NCBI RefSeq assembly: GCF_000295955.2
Contig: NZ_ALXE01000017.1
Span: forward strand, 124,001 to 188,000
DNA from: Pantoea sp. A4
GTDB taxonomy: Bacteria; Pseudomonadota; Gammaproteobacteria; Enterobacterales; Enterobacteriaceae
Length of the DNA: 64,000 nucleotides
Reading direction: 5' to 3'
Part shown: piece by piece, positions 1 through 8,495 of the stretch
How positions within the stretch are numbered: position 1 is the first letter of the stretch
Layout: each line of letters starts with the position of its first letter
Made by a program: the position numbers and the translations under genes
Notes under the pieces: generated by a model
Database searches by the model: none
Told to the model about the DNA's origin: nothing
What the model saw: only the letters and a program-made list of their open reading frames with translations

Positions 1-631
1 GGTGGTTCACCTCGACGTTGTGGCTGTGGCGTATGACCAGATTCCACATTGGGGAGTTGGTCAGCTTCACGTTATCAATGTGAACAAACGCACTGTTATT
101 CAGCTCAAACAGCCAGGGACGTGGCATGCCATTGGCGATCGGCACATCTTTATACCGCGCAGTAAATGCTTCCGGATGGCCCGAACGAACCTGTTTACGC
201 AGCGACATGGCGTCTGGCCACCAGGTTTGCTGACCGCTTCCATCAAGGGTGCCACCCCCGGTCACGGCAATGTCGTGGACGTTATTCGCCAGGATCAATG
301 CTTCTCTGTTTTGTGCCGCGCTGCCAATGAAAGCCGCTACGAAGGCTTTTTGATCATCGACGGCCTGCAACACGCTGCCCTTGTCGATCACCAGATGGAT
401 GTGATTTTTCAACATGATCGGGCCGGAAAGCCAGCGCCCCCCACTGAGTATCACCTTACCGCCACCTTGCGCGGCACAGGTATCAATCGCCTGTTGGATC
501 GCCGTGGTATTGAGGGTGTGCCCATCCGCTTTGCCGCCAAACTGTTCAGGATGGCACGTCAACTCGCTGGCCCAGCTACTCGCAGGGGAGCACATTACAA
601 ACATGATGATTGCCGGAAGTGTTTTTTGCAT
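1..631 (-). CDS. Glycoside hydrolase family 28 (polygalacturonase-type), partial
   Basis: Amino-terminal ~210 residues of a pectin-type family 28 glycoside hydrolase; the gene runs off the left edge. A Sec signal peptide (residues 1 to about 21, ending SSWA) is followed by the family opening FGGKADGHTLNTTAIQ and by beta-helix repeats such as HDIAVTGGGTLDGSG. The catalytic NTD, DD and GHG motifs would lie outside the window, so activity cannot be judged. Family members cleave homogalacturonan in the periplasm or outside the cell, which suits a plant-associated bacterium. The ATG at 631 has TTGGA about 6 bases upstream; an in-frame ATG at 637 is the alternative. It is transcribed away from the MFS gene that starts at 1099. 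Confidence 0.8.
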   Translation of the reverse strand, partial: MQKTLPAIIMFVMCSPASSWASELTCHPEQFGGKADGHTLNTTAIQQAIDTCAAQGGGKVILSGGRWLSGPIMLKNHIHLVIDKGSVLQAVDDQKAFVAAFIGSAAQNREALILANNVHDIAVTGGGTLDGSGQQTWWPDAMSLRKQVRSGHPEAFTARYKDVPIANGMPRPWLFELNNSAFVHIDNVKLTNSPMWNLVIRHSHNVEVNH

Positions 632-637
632 GGTCAT

Positions 638-1098
638 CCAAGGGTTGGTTTTATGCTCAGGGAATATGCGCAATACACGCACAGGTGAATCACTATCATG
701 CCGATAAGTGATTGTTTTTATCAGAGATGATGTTTGATTTTGGCGCGTTAATTGTCAGAAGATGTTGCGCCGTTAAATCTATCGCCGTGCCTTACATCCC
801 ACCCTATATGCACGCGCTGAGTATGCCGGGCATGATATACACGCCCGTGGTTTTGCTTTTTATCTGAGAAAAAGCATAGGTGTTCAGTACAACGCACTGT
901 CTACGCAGGCCAGTTACTGCGTGTTTAACGCGGTATAGCTCACAGTTCCCACACGCCAGATCCTGAATTTTGTGATCTGCACACAACCTTTCTACGCAGG
1001 CGCTTTTGCTCTACAGGGTTTTTGTTAGTTTATATTGTACAACCAAGATTTACACAGTAAAACAAATCAGCTTCACTTGATCACACTGCGAGGCAAGA
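638..1098. other. Intergenic region, divergent promoters
   Basis: No convincing gene. It separates the leftward GH28 gene from the rightward MFS gene and holds the promoter-proximal 38-bp element described at 1029-1066. Nothing else was recognised. Confidence 0.6.
1029..1066. promoter_or_regulatory. Putative IclR operator/promoter element, copy 1
   Basis: A 38-bp element ending about 30 bp before the MFS start. It matches the element at 3318-3355 at 33 of 38 positions. Conserved blocks are TTTATATTGTACA and TTTACACAGTAAAACAAA, the second containing a near-palindrome (TTTAC, ACA, GTAAA). Only these two transcription units carry it and an IclR gene lies between them, so it is inferred to be the operator of that regulator. 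Confidence 0.65.
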
Positions 1099-2433
1099 AT
1101 GCGTCAACAAACCCTGCAACAAGCGCCAGTTTCAGAGCTGGAGCAAACCACTATGCGTCGTGTCATCTGGCGCATTCTGCCCTTCCTGGTGGTGAGTTAT
1201 CTGGTGTCGATTATCGATCGCGGCAATATCGGTATGGCGGCATTGCAGATGAACGAAGACTTAGGGCTGAGCAAAGCGGCATTTGGTTTCGCCAGCAGCC
1301 TCTACTTTGTCGCCTATTTCCTGTTTGAAGTGCCAAGCAATCTGGCGATGCAGAAGGTCGGTGCGCGTTTGTGGATCCCACGCATTATGATCAGCTGGGG
1401 CATTATCTCTATGTGCATGGCGTTGGTGGAAAGCTCTACGTCATTATATGTGCTGCGTTTTCTGCTCGGCGCCGCAGAGGCGGGCTTCTTCCCTGGCGTG
1501 GTGCTTTATCTGACCTGGTGGATCCCGGCTCGCTATCGTGCCCGTATCATCGCTTCATTTATGGTGGCGATCCCGCTGGCGAATTTTATCGGTTCCCCAC
1601 TGTCAGGCCTGATTTTAACGCTGGATGGCGCGCTTGGCCTGCGCGGCTGGCATCTGCTGTTCATTCTTGAAGGCTTACCTGCGGTGTTGTTGGGTATCAC
1701 TGCTTACTTTGTGCTGAGCAATCGCCCGCATGAAGCTCGCTGGTTGAAACCCGATCAGAAAGCCTGGCTGGAACAGACATTGCAGGCGGAGCGCGAGCAG
1801 CAGAAAAAAATCGCCCCGATCTCAACTTGGCAATTACTCAAGCATAAACACATCTGGCTCATGGCCTTGATTTACTCGGGTGCATCGGCGGCGGGTACTA
1901 CGCTGAGCGTCTGGTCGCCGCAGCTGCTGAAAACCTTCCATCTGGATAACATGACCACTGGCCTGTTGAACGCCATTCCTTATGGGCTGGCTTCGGTATT
2001 GATGATTGTCTGGGGACGCAGTTCAGATCGCACAGGCGAACGTCGCTGGCATACCGCGCTAACGCTGTTCATGATTGTAGGGGGGATTTGTGCCGCCTTT
2101 ATCACTCTCTCACTGCCTGCAACTATCGTGATCATGAGCCTGATTTTGGTCGGCGCTTATTCGATGAAAGGGCCATTCTGGGCGCTGGCCTCCAGTTGGA
2201 TGAGCAGTTCATCAGCAGCGGCAGGGCTTGCAGCGATTGGCGCGATTGCCAACCTGATTGGTGGTGCGGTGATGGTCAATGCGTACGGCATTATCAATGA
2301 GAAAACGGGTAATCATACGTTGGCGCTGCTGCCCCTGGCAGCACTTTGTCTGGCGGGCGGTATTGCGGTGGTGATCATGGGAAGAAACCTGACGCAGCAT
2401 TCAGCCAATGAGAAAGGCGTCACCAGTTCCTGA
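1099..2433 (+). CDS. MFS transporter, anion:cation symporter (ACS) type
   Basis: A 444-residue inner-membrane carrier with about 12 hydrophobic segments. The first loop reads IIDRGNIGMAALQM, the DRxNxG-type signature of the ACS branch (tartrate, glucarate, galactonate and phthalate carriers), so a carboxylated substrate is likely, taken up with protons. Its promoter carries the 38-bp element also found before the RraA-like gene at 3367, and an IclR regulator lies between them in opposite orientation. The likely job is import of the acid degraded by the RraA-like aldolase and the 2-hydroxyacid dehydrogenase. The exact substrate cannot be read from the sequence. The start is the first ATG in frame. 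Confidence 0.85.
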   Translation: MRQQTLQQAPVSELEQTTMRRVIWRILPFLVVSYLVSIIDRGNIGMAALQMNEDLGLSKAAFGFASSLYFVAYFLFEVPSNLAMQKVGARLWIPRIMISWGIISMCMALVESSTSLYVLRFLLGAAEAGFFPGVVLYLTWWIPARYRARIIASFMVAIPLANFIGSPLSGLILTLDGALGLRGWHLLFILEGLPAVLLGITAYFVLSNRPHEARWLKPDQKAWLEQTLQAEREQQKKIAPISTWQLLKHKHIWLMALIYSGASAAGTTLSVWSPQLLKTFHLDNMTTGLLNAIPYGLASVLMIVWGRSSDRTGERRWHTALTLFMIVGGICAAFITLSLPATIVIMSLILVGAYSMKGPFWALASSWMSSSSAAAGLAAIGAIANLIGGAVMVNAYGIINEKTGNHTLALLPLAALCLAGGIAVVIMGRNLTQHSANEKGVTSS

Positions 2434-2437
2434 GAAA

Positions 2438-2488
2438 CGGGGTCGCCATTAAAGTGACCCCGAATCACGCCCGGCTTAACCGCCGGGC
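2438..2488. terminator. Hairpins between convergent MFS and iclR-type genes
   Basis: Two stem-loops sit at the convergent junction: CGGGGTC/GACCCCG (2438-2444 with 2456-2462) and GCCCGGC/GCCGGGC (2469-2475 with 2482-2488). The second overlaps the stop codon of the leftward regulator. There is no strong T run, so termination is plausible but unproven. Confidence 0.4.
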
Positions 2489-3198
2489 TGTACACCATAC
2501 AGCGTTTCACAAAACGCTTTGCTGGCACCGAGTTTCTGTGACAGACGTGAGGCAGTTTGTGACATCATCTGGCCTAACCCCGCTTCGCGACGCGATTCAA
2601 TCAGGCGCGAAGAGGGGCCGGTTAACGCCAGTGCCGCAATCAATTTATCATTAACCCCAAACACCGGCATGGCAAAGGCGGCAATGTGCGGATCGCGTGC
2701 GCCCGAGGTATAAAGCGGCAATTGCGGTTCACCCGCCAACAGCGGGTTCTCCTCTCCCCAATGGCGCAGCACCTGACTAATGGCTGAGCCATCCAGGGGG
2801 AAAATCGTGCCCGGCAATCGGCTGTGGCGCAACCCTTCGGAAGCCTCGGCACGGAACAGGCAAAGGCGCTGACCGCCTTCAATCACATACCAACTCGCGC
2901 TTTCGTGGGATGCCTGCGCCAGTTGATGCAACTCCGGCTGAACCACGCTCGCCAGATGAAAAGATTGTTCATAGAGTTTGCCGAGATACAGAAGACGCGG
3001 CCCTAATCCGTAGCTGCCGTTTTCGTGTCGCACAACGTAATTCATGCGCTCCAGTGAGTTCATCAGACGGTAAACCGTCGTTTTGTGGTATCCCGAAGCC
3101 TGCGACAGCGCGGTTAGCGTCAGGCTGTCGTCACCCGGCCGGAAACAATCCAACAGAGCCAGCGCCTTCTCGACCGCAATAACGCCTTCATTTCCCAT
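2476..3198 (-). CDS. IclR-family transcriptional regulator
   Basis: 240 residues. The amino-terminal winged helix-turn-helix (about 5-70) contains LTALSQASGYHKTTVYRLMN, typical of IclR proteins, and the carboxy half is the IclR effector-binding domain (ASWYVIEGGQRLCLFR). The ATG at 3198 is preceded by AGGAGG. It sits between an MFS importer and an RraA-aldolase/hydroxyacid dehydrogenase pair whose promoters share a 33/38 identical element, so it probably controls uptake and breakdown of one carboxylic acid and senses that acid or an intermediate. Whether it represses or activates cannot be told. Confidence 0.9.
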   Translation of the reverse strand: MGNEGVIAVEKALALLDCFRPGDDSLTLTALSQASGYHKTTVYRLMNSLERMNYVVRHENGSYGLGPRLLYLGKLYEQSFHLASVVQPELHQLAQASHESASWYVIEGGQRLCLFRAEASEGLRHSRLPGTIFPLDGSAISQVLRHWGEENPLLAGEPQLPLYTSGARDPHIAAFAMPVFGVNDKLIAALALTGPSSRLIESRREAGLGQMMSQTASRLSQKLGASKAFCETLYGVQPGG

Positions 3199-3317
3199 GC
3201 ATTCCTCCTGTTTTGAACAGCATGGAGTGTACCTGAAATTTTGTGAGTGACCTCGTGTTTACGTCACAAACACCGGTTCACCTCTGGCAATCTTCGCGTG
3301 GCCCTGGGTATAGTTGT

Positions 3318-3355
3318 TTTATATTGTACACATCAGTTTTACACAGTAAAACAAA
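3318..3355. promoter_or_regulatory. Putative IclR operator/promoter element, copy 2
   Basis: Second copy of the 38-bp element seen at 1029-1066, ending 11 bp before the RraA-like start. It includes the palindrome TTTTACACAGTAAAA at 3337-3351 (6-bp arms, 3-bp centre). Repetition ahead of exactly the two outward transcription units around the IclR gene is the evidence for a shared operator. Confidence 0.65.
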
Positions 3356-3366
3356 CAGAGGTAATC

Positions 3367-4059
3367 ATGAGTCACTCCAGCAAAGCAATGATCAACCGTG
3401 AGTTCATCCGTGTAACGGCCGAACAAGTTAAACAGGCTGCTGAGTACCAGGCGGCGATTCTGGCGGATGTTGCGGGTCGCCGTGGCACGCTGCACGGCCG
3501 GATCAAGCCGCTCGCCCCTCAGATGAAAGTGGCGGGACCGGCGGTCACAGTGGAAGTGCGCCCAGGGGACAACCTGGCGATTCACGCGGCGCTGGCGGTA
3601 GCAAAACCGGGCGATGTGTTGGTCATTGATGGTAAAGGTGACATCAGCTGTGCGCTGCTGGGGGAAATCATGGCAACCCAGGCGCAAGCCAGTGGCATCG
3701 CTGGCATCATCATCGATGGCGCAGTGCGTGACGCCGATGCCCTGAGTACACAGGATTATCCGGTGTTTGCCGCAGGCCTCAATCCGTGCGGTCCAACCAA
3801 ATTCATCCCCGGTCTGGTTAATTATCCGATTTCAGTGGCTGGCGCAGCGGTACAAGCCGGTGATTTAGTGGTCGGCGATATCGATGGCGTCGTGGTGATC
3901 CCGCGCGAGGAAGTGCCCACTATCATTGCACTGGCGCAAAAAAAATTGGCCGCAGAAACCCTGCGCCTGGCGAGTATTAAAAACGGTGAGTTGCGTCCAC
4001 ACTGGCTGGATGATGCGTTACGTCAGGCCGGGATGCTGGCACAGGGGGAGGCGCTGTGA
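3367..4059 (+). CDS. RraA-family aldolase/decarboxylase-like protein
   Basis: 230 residues, the usual length of the RraA/HMG-aldolase family (4-hydroxy-4-methyl-2-oxoglutarate aldolase and relatives). The signature GIIIDGAVRDADAL supplies the conserved Gly, Arg and Asp that bind the 2-oxo acid and the divalent metal. Start chosen at 3367 (MSHSSK) because AGAGG lies 6 bases upstream; an upstream in-frame start at 3247 would run through the operator-like element. The gene overlaps the following dehydrogenase, implying translational coupling. In this setting a metal-dependent retro-aldol or oxaloacetate-type decarboxylation of a catabolic intermediate is more likely than the RNase E-inhibitor role of E. 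coli RraA. Confidence 0.8.
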   Translation: MSHSSKAMINREFIRVTAEQVKQAAEYQAAILADVAGRRGTLHGRIKPLAPQMKVAGPAVTVEVRPGDNLAIHAALAVAKPGDVLVIDGKGDISCALLGEIMATQAQASGIAGIIIDGAVRDADALSTQDYPVFAAGLNPCGPTKFIPGLVNYPISVAGAAVQAGDLVVGDIDGVVVIPREEVPTIIALAQKKLAAETLRLASIKNGELRPHWLDDALRQAGMLAQGEAL

Positions 4060-4991
4060 TGGCAAATGCACCTGTCATTCTGATCACCGGCAGCGACCTT
4101 GCCGCTGAAGCCGTGGCTCTGCTTCAAGGCTTTGAATTGGTGTTTGCCGGTAAGCAGCCAACCGAAGCGGAACTGATCGCACTTTGTCGTCAGCACAATC
4201 CCGTGGCCATTTTAGTCCGGTACGGTAAGGTCCCGGCAGCGGTGATGGATGCAGCTCCCGCGTTACGGGTGATCTCCAAACATGGCAGCGGTATTGATGT
4301 GATTGATCAGGCCGCAGCGGCTGAACGCCAGATTCACGTCTGTTCCGCCCCCGGTGCTAACGCTGCCGCCGTAGCAGAACACACCTGGGCGCTGATCCTT
4401 AACTGTGCCAAGTCAGTGTTGACGCTGGATGCCCGTATGCGTGAGGGGTTTTGGGATAAATCGACGCACAAATCCCTGGAGCTGGAGGGCCGCACGCTGG
4501 GGCTGATCGGCCTTGGCGCTATCGGCAGTCGCGTGGCGCGTGCGGGCAATGCGTTTGGCATGCGGGTGTTAGCGTATGATCCTTACGCTCGTGAACTGCC
4601 AGTAGGTTGTGAAGCGGCCCGTTCGCTGGAAGCCTTGCTGGCTGAGGCCGATGTGGTTTCGCTGCACTGTCCGCTGACTGAGGCGAATCGTGAAATGCTG
4701 AATATGGATACGCTGGCCCTCTTCAAGCCGGGAGCTATTCTGGTCAATACCGCGCGTGGTGGGCTCATTAACGAAGCTGCACTGGCGGAAGCGCTCACAT
4801 CGGGCCGTTTGCAGGGGGCCGCCCTGGACAGCTTCAGCGTTGAACCCCTTACCGCCCCCCATCGCTGGCAGGCGATCAACAATGTGATTATCTCTCCACA
4901 TATTGGCGGCGTGAGCGATGCCTCTTACGTAAAAATGGGCACCGTAGCGGCACAAAACATCCTGCATGTCCTGGCACAAGAGCAGCGGTAG
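4059..4991 (+). CDS. D-isomer-specific 2-hydroxyacid dehydrogenase
   Basis: 310 residues with the two-domain D-2-hydroxyacid dehydrogenase fold. The NAD(P)-binding motif GLIGLGAIGSRVARAG is near residue 147. The catalytic set is visible: Arg in NTARGGLINEAAL, Glu in DSFSVEPL and His in SPHIGGVS. It interconverts a 2-oxo acid and a D-2-hydroxy acid with a nicotinamide cofactor. The ATG at 4059 overlaps the TGA of the RraA-like gene (TGATG); a GTG one codon earlier is possible. Together with the aldolase and the ACS importer it forms a small catabolic unit, substrate unknown. Confidence 0.85.
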   Translation: MANAPVILITGSDLAAEAVALLQGFELVFAGKQPTEAELIALCRQHNPVAILVRYGKVPAAVMDAAPALRVISKHGSGIDVIDQAAAAERQIHVCSAPGANAAAVAEHTWALILNCAKSVLTLDARMREGFWDKSTHKSLELEGRTLGLIGLGAIGSRVARAGNAFGMRVLAYDPYARELPVGCEAARSLEALLAEADVVSLHCPLTEANREMLNMDTLALFKPGAILVNTARGGLINEAALAEALTSGRLQGAALDSFSVEPLTAPHRWQAINNVIISPHIGGVSDASYVKMGTVAAQNILHVLAQEQR

Positions 4992-5061
4992 GCGGGGATT
5001 ACGCGATAAAAGCGCACAGGCCGAAGCGTTTTCGTCAATCATCACCGCACAGAGACAAAAC

Positions 5062-5994
5062 TTAAGTTTGCCAGTAAAGCGGCGAACCAAACGCCGCAAT
5101 GTAATAGTCAATAACTGCCCTGACGTTCAGCGGAGGGTGCCGGACATTGGGGTAGATTGCGGCGATATGCTGTGGCTCGGTTTTATTGGACATCTCCAGT
5201 TCGGGTAACAGCGCGATCAGTTCGCCGCTTTTCAGTCTCTCCCCAATCAGCCAGTCAGGAAACAGCACGATCCCCATTCCCCCGAGCGCGGCAACCAATA
5301 GCGTTTCGGCGTTGTTGGACGACATCAGAGGAGAGACGGGATAGTGCACCCATTCCTCACCCGGACGCCGCAGCAACCAGCGGTTGGGGCCTGAAGAACC
5401 GCGATAGACAAGGCATTTGTGCCTCGTGAGTTCTTCAGGCGATTCAGGCATGCCGTACCGGTGAAGATAAGCCGGTGACGCGGCAAGATGATAGAACTGC
5501 TGGCCAAACGCGCGTGCGTGAAAAGAAGAGTCCGTCATAACACCAATTCGAAACATGACATCAGCGGGGTCCCGGTGTGGATCGATGTAATCATCCGTCA
5601 GCGTGAGCTCAAGGTTGAGCCGCGGATAGCGCTCAATAAGGCCAGGTAAGGCTGGCGCAACATGCCGCTGTCCAAAGAAGACCGGCGCGTTGATACGAAT
5701 CATGCCGGAGGGCACGAGCGTTCTTTCATTTAACTCACGCCGTGCCTCTTCAAGGCTTCCCGTCATGGCACGGGCATAGCGCACAAAGAGATGTCCGCTT
5801 TCTGTCGGGATGACCGCTCGGGTGTTGCGGTAAAAAAGCTGCTGACCCAGCGCATCTTCAATCTGATGAATGATGCGCGAGACCTGGGAGGCGGATATGC
5901 CCTCCCGGCGGGCCACAATCGAGAAATTCTGTGTCTCATACACATCGGTAAAAATCATCAGGGCGCGGATGCTGATGTTTTCGGGTTCGCTCAT
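5062..5994 (-). CDS. LysR-family transcriptional regulator
   Basis: 310 residues, standard LysR length. The helix-turn-helix at about residues 10-65 includes NFSIVARREGISASQVSRII and the remainder is the periplasmic-binding-like effector domain (FFGQRHVAPALPGLIERYP). It is divergent from the paired small membrane proteins starting at 6094, so by LysR habit it probably regulates those and perhaps itself. The effector is unknown. The gene converges with the hydroxyacid dehydrogenase; the 70-bp gap shows no strong terminator. Confidence 0.88.
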   Translation of the reverse strand: MSEPENISIRALMIFTDVYETQNFSIVARREGISASQVSRIIHQIEDALGQQLFYRNTRAVIPTESGHLFVRYARAMTGSLEEARRELNERTLVPSGMIRINAPVFFGQRHVAPALPGLIERYPRLNLELTLTDDYIDPHRDPADVMFRIGVMTDSSFHARAFGQQFYHLAASPAYLHRYGMPESPEELTRHKCLVYRGSSGPNRWLLRRPGEEWVHYPVSPLMSSNNAETLLVAALGGMGIVLFPDWLIGERLKSGELIALLPELEMSNKTEPQHIAAIYPNVRHPPLNVRAVIDYYIAAFGSPLYWQT

Positions 5995-6093
5995 TGATGT
6001 ATATCCTGCACAGGTGTTTATCTGATTATGGCATTTTTCTCATCCATGGTAAGGCGTAATCTCCTCCACCCAAACAACTGGAGACGGATTGCT

Positions 6094-6528
6094 ATGCAAT
6101 TGATACTGATTTTAATCGTTATTGCCGGAGGCATGGGACTGTCCGTAGAGGCAGGATTGCTCGGGCCACTGGGGGGCGAGGTCGGGGACCTGTGGGCCAC
6201 CTTCAGCGTATTTGGTGTGGGCGCAGTGCTGACTTTTCTGTTAATGCTGTTTTTCAGCCCGCGCAATAGCCCGTCGTTCTTTGCTCAGCCTTCCTGGCAG
6301 CTTATTGGCGGCGTGCTGGGTCCGGTTTACGTCATCATTCTGACGGTGGCAACACCAGCAATCGGCATTGCCATGACGATGATCGGCATCCTGGCAGGCC
6401 AGGTCTTCAAAAGCTTGATCATCGACCACTTTGGGCTGCTGGGAACACCGCACAGGAAAATCGACAACAAACGCATCATTGCGCTGATTTTTATCATTGC
6501 AGCGCTGTTTATGGTGGCACAGGGGTAA
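6094..6528 (+). CDS. YdcZ/DUF606-family membrane protein, first of pair
   Basis: 144-residue integral membrane protein with about five hydrophobic segments and the DUF606 (DMT superfamily half-transporter) pattern GGVLGPVYVIILTVATP and QVFKSLIIDHFGLLG. Start placed at 6094 (MQLILIL), which begins directly with the first membrane helix and has GGAG upstream; a longer frame from 6028 adds 22 polar residues not typical of the family. A second family member follows after 9 bp, and such pairs are thought to work as heterodimers. The function is unknown; small-molecule export or import is an inference from the superfamily. Confidence 0.8.
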   Translation: MQLILILIVIAGGMGLSVEAGLLGPLGGEVGDLWATFSVFGVGAVLTFLLMLFFSPRNSPSFFAQPSWQLIGGVLGPVYVIILTVATPAIGIAMTMIGILAGQVFKSLIIDHFGLLGTPHRKIDNKRIIALIFIIAALFMVAQG

Positions 6529-6537
6529 GGTAACGTT

Positions 6538-7029
6538 ATGACAATTATCATGATTCTTCTCGCCGTGGTCGGCGGTGCCATGCTGAGTATTCAGGCGGCC
6601 ATCAACGGTCAGTTGGGCAGTAAGGTGGGCGTGTTTAAAAGTGCGTTTCTGACGTTTTCGGTTGGTGCGCTGGTGACGGGGTTGCTGATCTTCTTCTTTG
6701 AGCCCAGGCATGCGCTGACCCTGATGGATGTGCCTAAATGGCAGTTGCTGGGCGCGATGTTTGGCGTGCCCTATATCGTGATTATGGTGCTGGCCGTACA
6801 ACGTATCGGTGCTGCGGTTGCCACCGTCGCCGTGATCTTTGGCCAACTCACCATGAGCATGCTGATCGATAATTTCGGCTGGCTGGGCAATCCGCCCATT
6901 CCGTTTTCCATGAGCCGCCTCGGTGCCATCGTCTGCCTGGGTATTGCACTGTTTTTCATCTATTCAAGCAGTAAGTCGAAGGCCTCACCGTCTGAGAAAA
7001 CCCTGCGCCAGCCAGCGGTCAGCGAATAA
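6538..7029 (+). CDS. YdcZ/DUF606-family membrane protein, second of pair
   Basis: 163 residues, paralogue of the preceding gene, with the same layout of five membrane segments and the matching block FGVPYIVIMVLAVQRIGAA ahead of MLIDNFGWLGNP. A short polar carboxy tail (SSSKSKASPSEK) follows. The 9-bp spacing indicates an operon and obligate pairing with its neighbour. Control by the divergent LysR protein is likely from position. Substrate not identified. Confidence 0.8.
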   Translation: MTIIMILLAVVGGAMLSIQAAINGQLGSKVGVFKSAFLTFSVGALVTGLLIFFFEPRHALTLMDVPKWQLLGAMFGVPYIVIMVLAVQRIGAAVATVAVIFGQLTMSMLIDNFGWLGNPPIPFSMSRLGAIVCLGIALFFIYSSSKSKASPSEKTLRQPAVSE

Positions 7030-7047
7030 GGTTTGCCCGTCTTGAGG

Positions 7048-7071
7048 AGTGCCGGAAGCGTGCCCGGCACT
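7048..7071. terminator. Hairpin between convergent genes
   Basis: AGTGCCGG (7048-7055) pairs with CCGGCACT (7064-7071) around an 8-base loop, between the stop codons of the YdcZ-type pair and the leftward MmgE/PrpD gene. Probably a two-way terminator; there is no long T run. Confidence 0.45.
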
Positions 7072-7107
7072 TCATCGCTGACAGCCGGGCAGCGGTTTTG
7101 AGGTTAT

Positions 7108-8484
7108 TTACCTGAGCACGTGAAGCAAGGGCATCACGGAAGGTGCTTCGGCAAATTGCTCGATGTGTTGCAGTACCACGTTCGCGTATTCCCGGAAAGT
7201 AGTGCAGGGAGATAGCTGGCAGCAAATCATAAATTTATCGCGAATTTCCTGCATGTTAGCCGCATTCTCTGGCCATCCACGACCATAGGCGGAGGCGAGA
7301 GTAAGCTCATCTCCGTCCGCTGCCCACAAGGTCAGTTCAAAGCGGTCAAACCTGTCAAAAGCCGCAACTTCCTCAATTTCTATGCGTTGAGCAAACGCAA
7401 CGACCAGGGGATCTTGTGCTGCTACAGCGCTGAACTCGTTTGGCGTAGCACGACCTCTGAGCAAAGCATTAGCAATGATGTAACGGGCGCTGAACTGTGC
7501 ATCAATTTCGGGAGTCAGGCTTGGGCTGTAAGACGAGCCACACACCATACGCATCGTTGGGGACGCTTTCAGTTTTAACCGGGTTCGTGGGTCAAGCAGG
7601 TATTTTTCAGGCACAGGCGTGTTAAGCAGCGTATCTGTCATTGCCAGCAAAATACTGCAATGCGGATAGAGTTTAAAACAGGTGGCTTCTTCCCCAAGAA
7701 AATCGACGCCAAGACGTTGCGTCAGGATATTGAGATCGGGTTTTCCCGGCGCATATAAATTGAAAAACCCATTCTCACCGCACAATACCCGGCGTGGTCC
7801 ACTGATGCCTTCCTGAGCAAGCATGGCTGCTTCAAGGGCATGGCGAGCAACCAACCCCTGACCAAAGCGGACGGCGAGGGTTTTATCCTGATAGTGCTGG
7901 AAAGTGCCAATGCCGTAATCAAATGCCAATCCCACGGCATCACGAAATTGCTGCAAATTCAGTTTTAACAATCTTGCGGCAATCACGACACCTGAAAATA
8001 GCCCGAGAATATTAGAGTCAAACCCCCGGTAGAAAAAACCCTTTGCCTGTGCCGCCAGGTTGATTCGCTGACCAAAATCCTGGGCTACAGCCAGGGCGGC
8101 CAGTGTCTCTAATCCTGAGGCTCCGCTGAGTTCAGCTGCTGCCAGGGCCACGGGAATATCCGATGAACCCGGATGCCAGCCCGGTGACAATACATCGCAA
8201 AAATCGAGTGCGCGTGCACGCACTGCATTAACAAAGGCGGCCTGAGGCGCGGCGAGTTTTTCCTGACTGCCCAACACATGTGCTTCGCCACATCCACTCC
8301 AACGACGGGCAAGTTTAAGCGCAGCGTTGACGCCACTCTCCTCATAACCTGCTGCCATACACCCCAAATTATCCAGCAAGCGCTTGGTCTGAAACCCCAA
8401 CACTTCGGGAGGGATCATGCAGGCATCAACGCGTGAGGCAAAGGCGATCAATTCTTCAATCGGATCATGTTCTGGCTGAGACAT
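7108..8484 (-). CDS. MmgE/PrpD-family protein
   Basis: 458 residues. The all-helical MmgE/PrpD amino domain shows the usual features (ALDFCDVLSPGWHPGSSDIP, and LAVRFGQGLVARHALEAAML). The family contains 2-methylcitrate dehydratase and cis-aconitate decarboxylase, which act on tricarboxylic-type acids without a metal cofactor. The normal LDD.. DD.H motif is altered here to ALDFCDVLSP, so the substrate is probably not methylcitrate. No prp genes are nearby. It ends facing the YdcZ-type pair and begins 11 bp from the end of the MFS exporter, suggesting co-transcription with it. Specific reaction unknown. Confidence 0.75.
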   Translation of the reverse strand: MSQPEHDPIEELIAFASRVDACMIPPEVLGFQTKRLLDNLGCMAAGYEESGVNAALKLARRWSGCGEAHVLGSQEKLAAPQAAFVNAVRARALDFCDVLSPGWHPGSSDIPVALAAAELSGASGLETLAALAVAQDFGQRINLAAQAKGFFYRGFDSNILGLFSGVVIAARLLKLNLQQFRDAVGLAFDYGIGTFQHYQDKTLAVRFGQGLVARHALEAAMLAQEGISGPRRVLCGENGFFNLYAPGKPDLNILTQRLGVDFLGEEATCFKLYPHCSILLAMTDTLLNTPVPEKYLLDPRTRLKLKASPTMRMVCGSSYSPSLTPEIDAQFSARYIIANALLRGRATPNEFSAVAAQDPLVVAFAQRIEIEEVAAFDRFDRFELTLWAADGDELTLASAYGRGWPENAANMQEIRDKFMICCQLSPCTTFREYANVVLQHIEQFAEAPSVMPLLHVLR

Positions 8485-8495
8485 AAAAACTCCTG

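Noticed and set aside
2..688. Long forward frame at the left edge
   Set aside because: It is antisense to the GH28 gene, whose translation has a signal peptide and family motifs; the forward frame has none.
6241..6846. 201-codon reverse frame over the YdcZ-type pair
   Set aside because: His/Gln/Asp-rich sequence typical of the antisense of membrane-protein genes; no ribosome site.
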